DNA of 64,000 bases from assembly GCF_004798665.1 (NCBI RefSeq), contig NZ_CP039292.1, positions 1,178,001 to 1,242,000 of the forward strand, read 5' to 3'. The notes under the pieces were generated by a model. It worked only from the letters and a program-made list of their open reading frames with translations, was not told where the DNA came from and searched no databases. Below, one piece after another: positions 63,580 to 64,000 of the stretch (the first letter of the stretch is position 1; every line of letters starts with the position of its first letter). A program made the translations under genes and the position numbers. Origin of the DNA: Actinomyces procaprae. Its GTDB lineage: Bacteria; Actinomycetota; Actinomycetes; Actinomycetales; Actinomycetaceae.

Positions 63580-64000
63580 CTAACCGTCCGTGCGGTCGGT
63601 GTGATAGGCGTCGGCGGGGCCGAACTCGGCGAGCTCCTCCTCAAACTGCTCCAGGCCGGTCTTGGTCGACAGCGGGATCGGCTTGAACAGGCAGGCCACT
63701 GCCGCCGCCACCAGCAGCACCGGGGCCAGCGACAGCAGCACGGGAGCCAGCGCATGGTGGTAGGCGTCCACCACTGCGGCGCCCGTGGCGGCGTTCAAAC
63801 TCCGGGCGATGGCCGGAGTGATTGAAGCGGCCTCACGCGAGTCGAAGCCGAGGGAGAGTAGGGACGCGGTCAGGCGGCCGGTGAACAGCACACCAACGAC
63901 CGTGTTGCCGATCGACACCCCGATCTCCCGGAAGAAGTTATTGGTGGAGGTGGCGGTGCCTAGCATGCTGGCGGGTAGCGCGTTCTGGATGACGAGGACG
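63580..64000 (-). CDS. DHA2-type MFS drug transporter, C-terminal part (cut by window edge)
   Basis: The visible 139 residues, continuous to the window edge, read LVIQNALPASMLGTATSTNNFFREIGVSIGNTVVGVLFTGRL, the characteristic helix-11 region of 14-helix EmrB/QacA (DHA2) transporters, then one more membrane helix (LLSLAPVLLVAAAVACLF) and the tail FKPIPLSTKTGLEQFEEELAEFGP. Drug or metabolite export is the family role. It ends 60 nt upstream of the GH3 gene. Confidence 0.88.
   Translation of the reverse strand, partial: VLVIQNALPASMLGTATSTNNFFREIGVSIGNTVVGVLFTGRLTASLLSLGFDSREAASITPAIARSLNAATGAAVVDAYHHALAPVLLSLAPVLLVAAAVACLFKPIPLSTKTGLEQFEEELAEFGPADAYHTDRTDG

Overview
The window is very GC-rich (about 70% by eye) and gene-dense, with frequent GTG starts and ATGA/GTGA stop-start overlaps. 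The gene content points to an actinobacterium, most likely Actinomyces or a close relative: the 24-residue ribosomal protein bL37, a SigR/RsrA thiol-stress pair, a Rho factor with a long Arg/Asp/Gly-rich insertion, monomeric NADP-isocitrate dehydrogenase, and an argS-lysA-hom-thrB-rho-rpmE-prfA-prmC neighbourhood. The genus is an inference from these families.

1-18 kb: a nitrate-respiration island. On the minus strand lie narK, narG, narH, narJ and narI (narI cut by the window edge), made and supplied by a molybdenum-cofactor set: mog, mobA, moaC, moeA, moaE, moaD and moaA. A DUF2249 protein and a Cys-containing winged-helix regulator follow moaA. An AbiEi/DUF559-type gene sits inside this island, bracketed by inverted arrays of a 23-bp repeat. 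18-25 kb: housekeeping genes, with overlapping icd-aroA-rsgA, DoxX, sigR-rsrA and bL37. 25-32.5 kb: envelope and hydrolase genes (SGNH protein, two CNNM/CBS proteins, M23 peptidase, GDPD, type B carboxylesterase).

32.5-39.4 kb: an accessory zone. A tRNA-Arg(CCG) gene and a degenerate copy of its 3' half form a direct repeat around one orphan gene with a CoiA-like zinc-ribbon start. Past mntH lies a two-gene operon, a small P-loop ATPase followed by a STAND-like ATPase with TPR repeats, expressed from a strong-looking promoter covered by nested palindromes. This pair is the best candidate for an undescribed conflict/defence or signalling system in the window.

39.4-52 kb: the amino-acid/translation cluster argS-lysA, hom-thrB, rho, rpmE, prfA, prmC. 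It is interrupted between lysA and hom by a VapBC toxin-antitoxin pair, a small membrane protein, a head-to-head 20-bp repeat array and a broken gene. 52-64 kb: an NmrA-like reductase, two hexapeptide acetyltransferases, a SnoaL-like protein, the PcrA/UvrD helicase, a GH13 alpha-amylase family enzyme, a CPBP protease, a GH3 glycosidase with reversed domain order, and the end of a DHA2-type MFS transporter.

Short intergenic repeats recur: one 22-23-bp family at four loci, and three unrelated head-to-head or hairpin families elsewhere. None looks like CRISPR.
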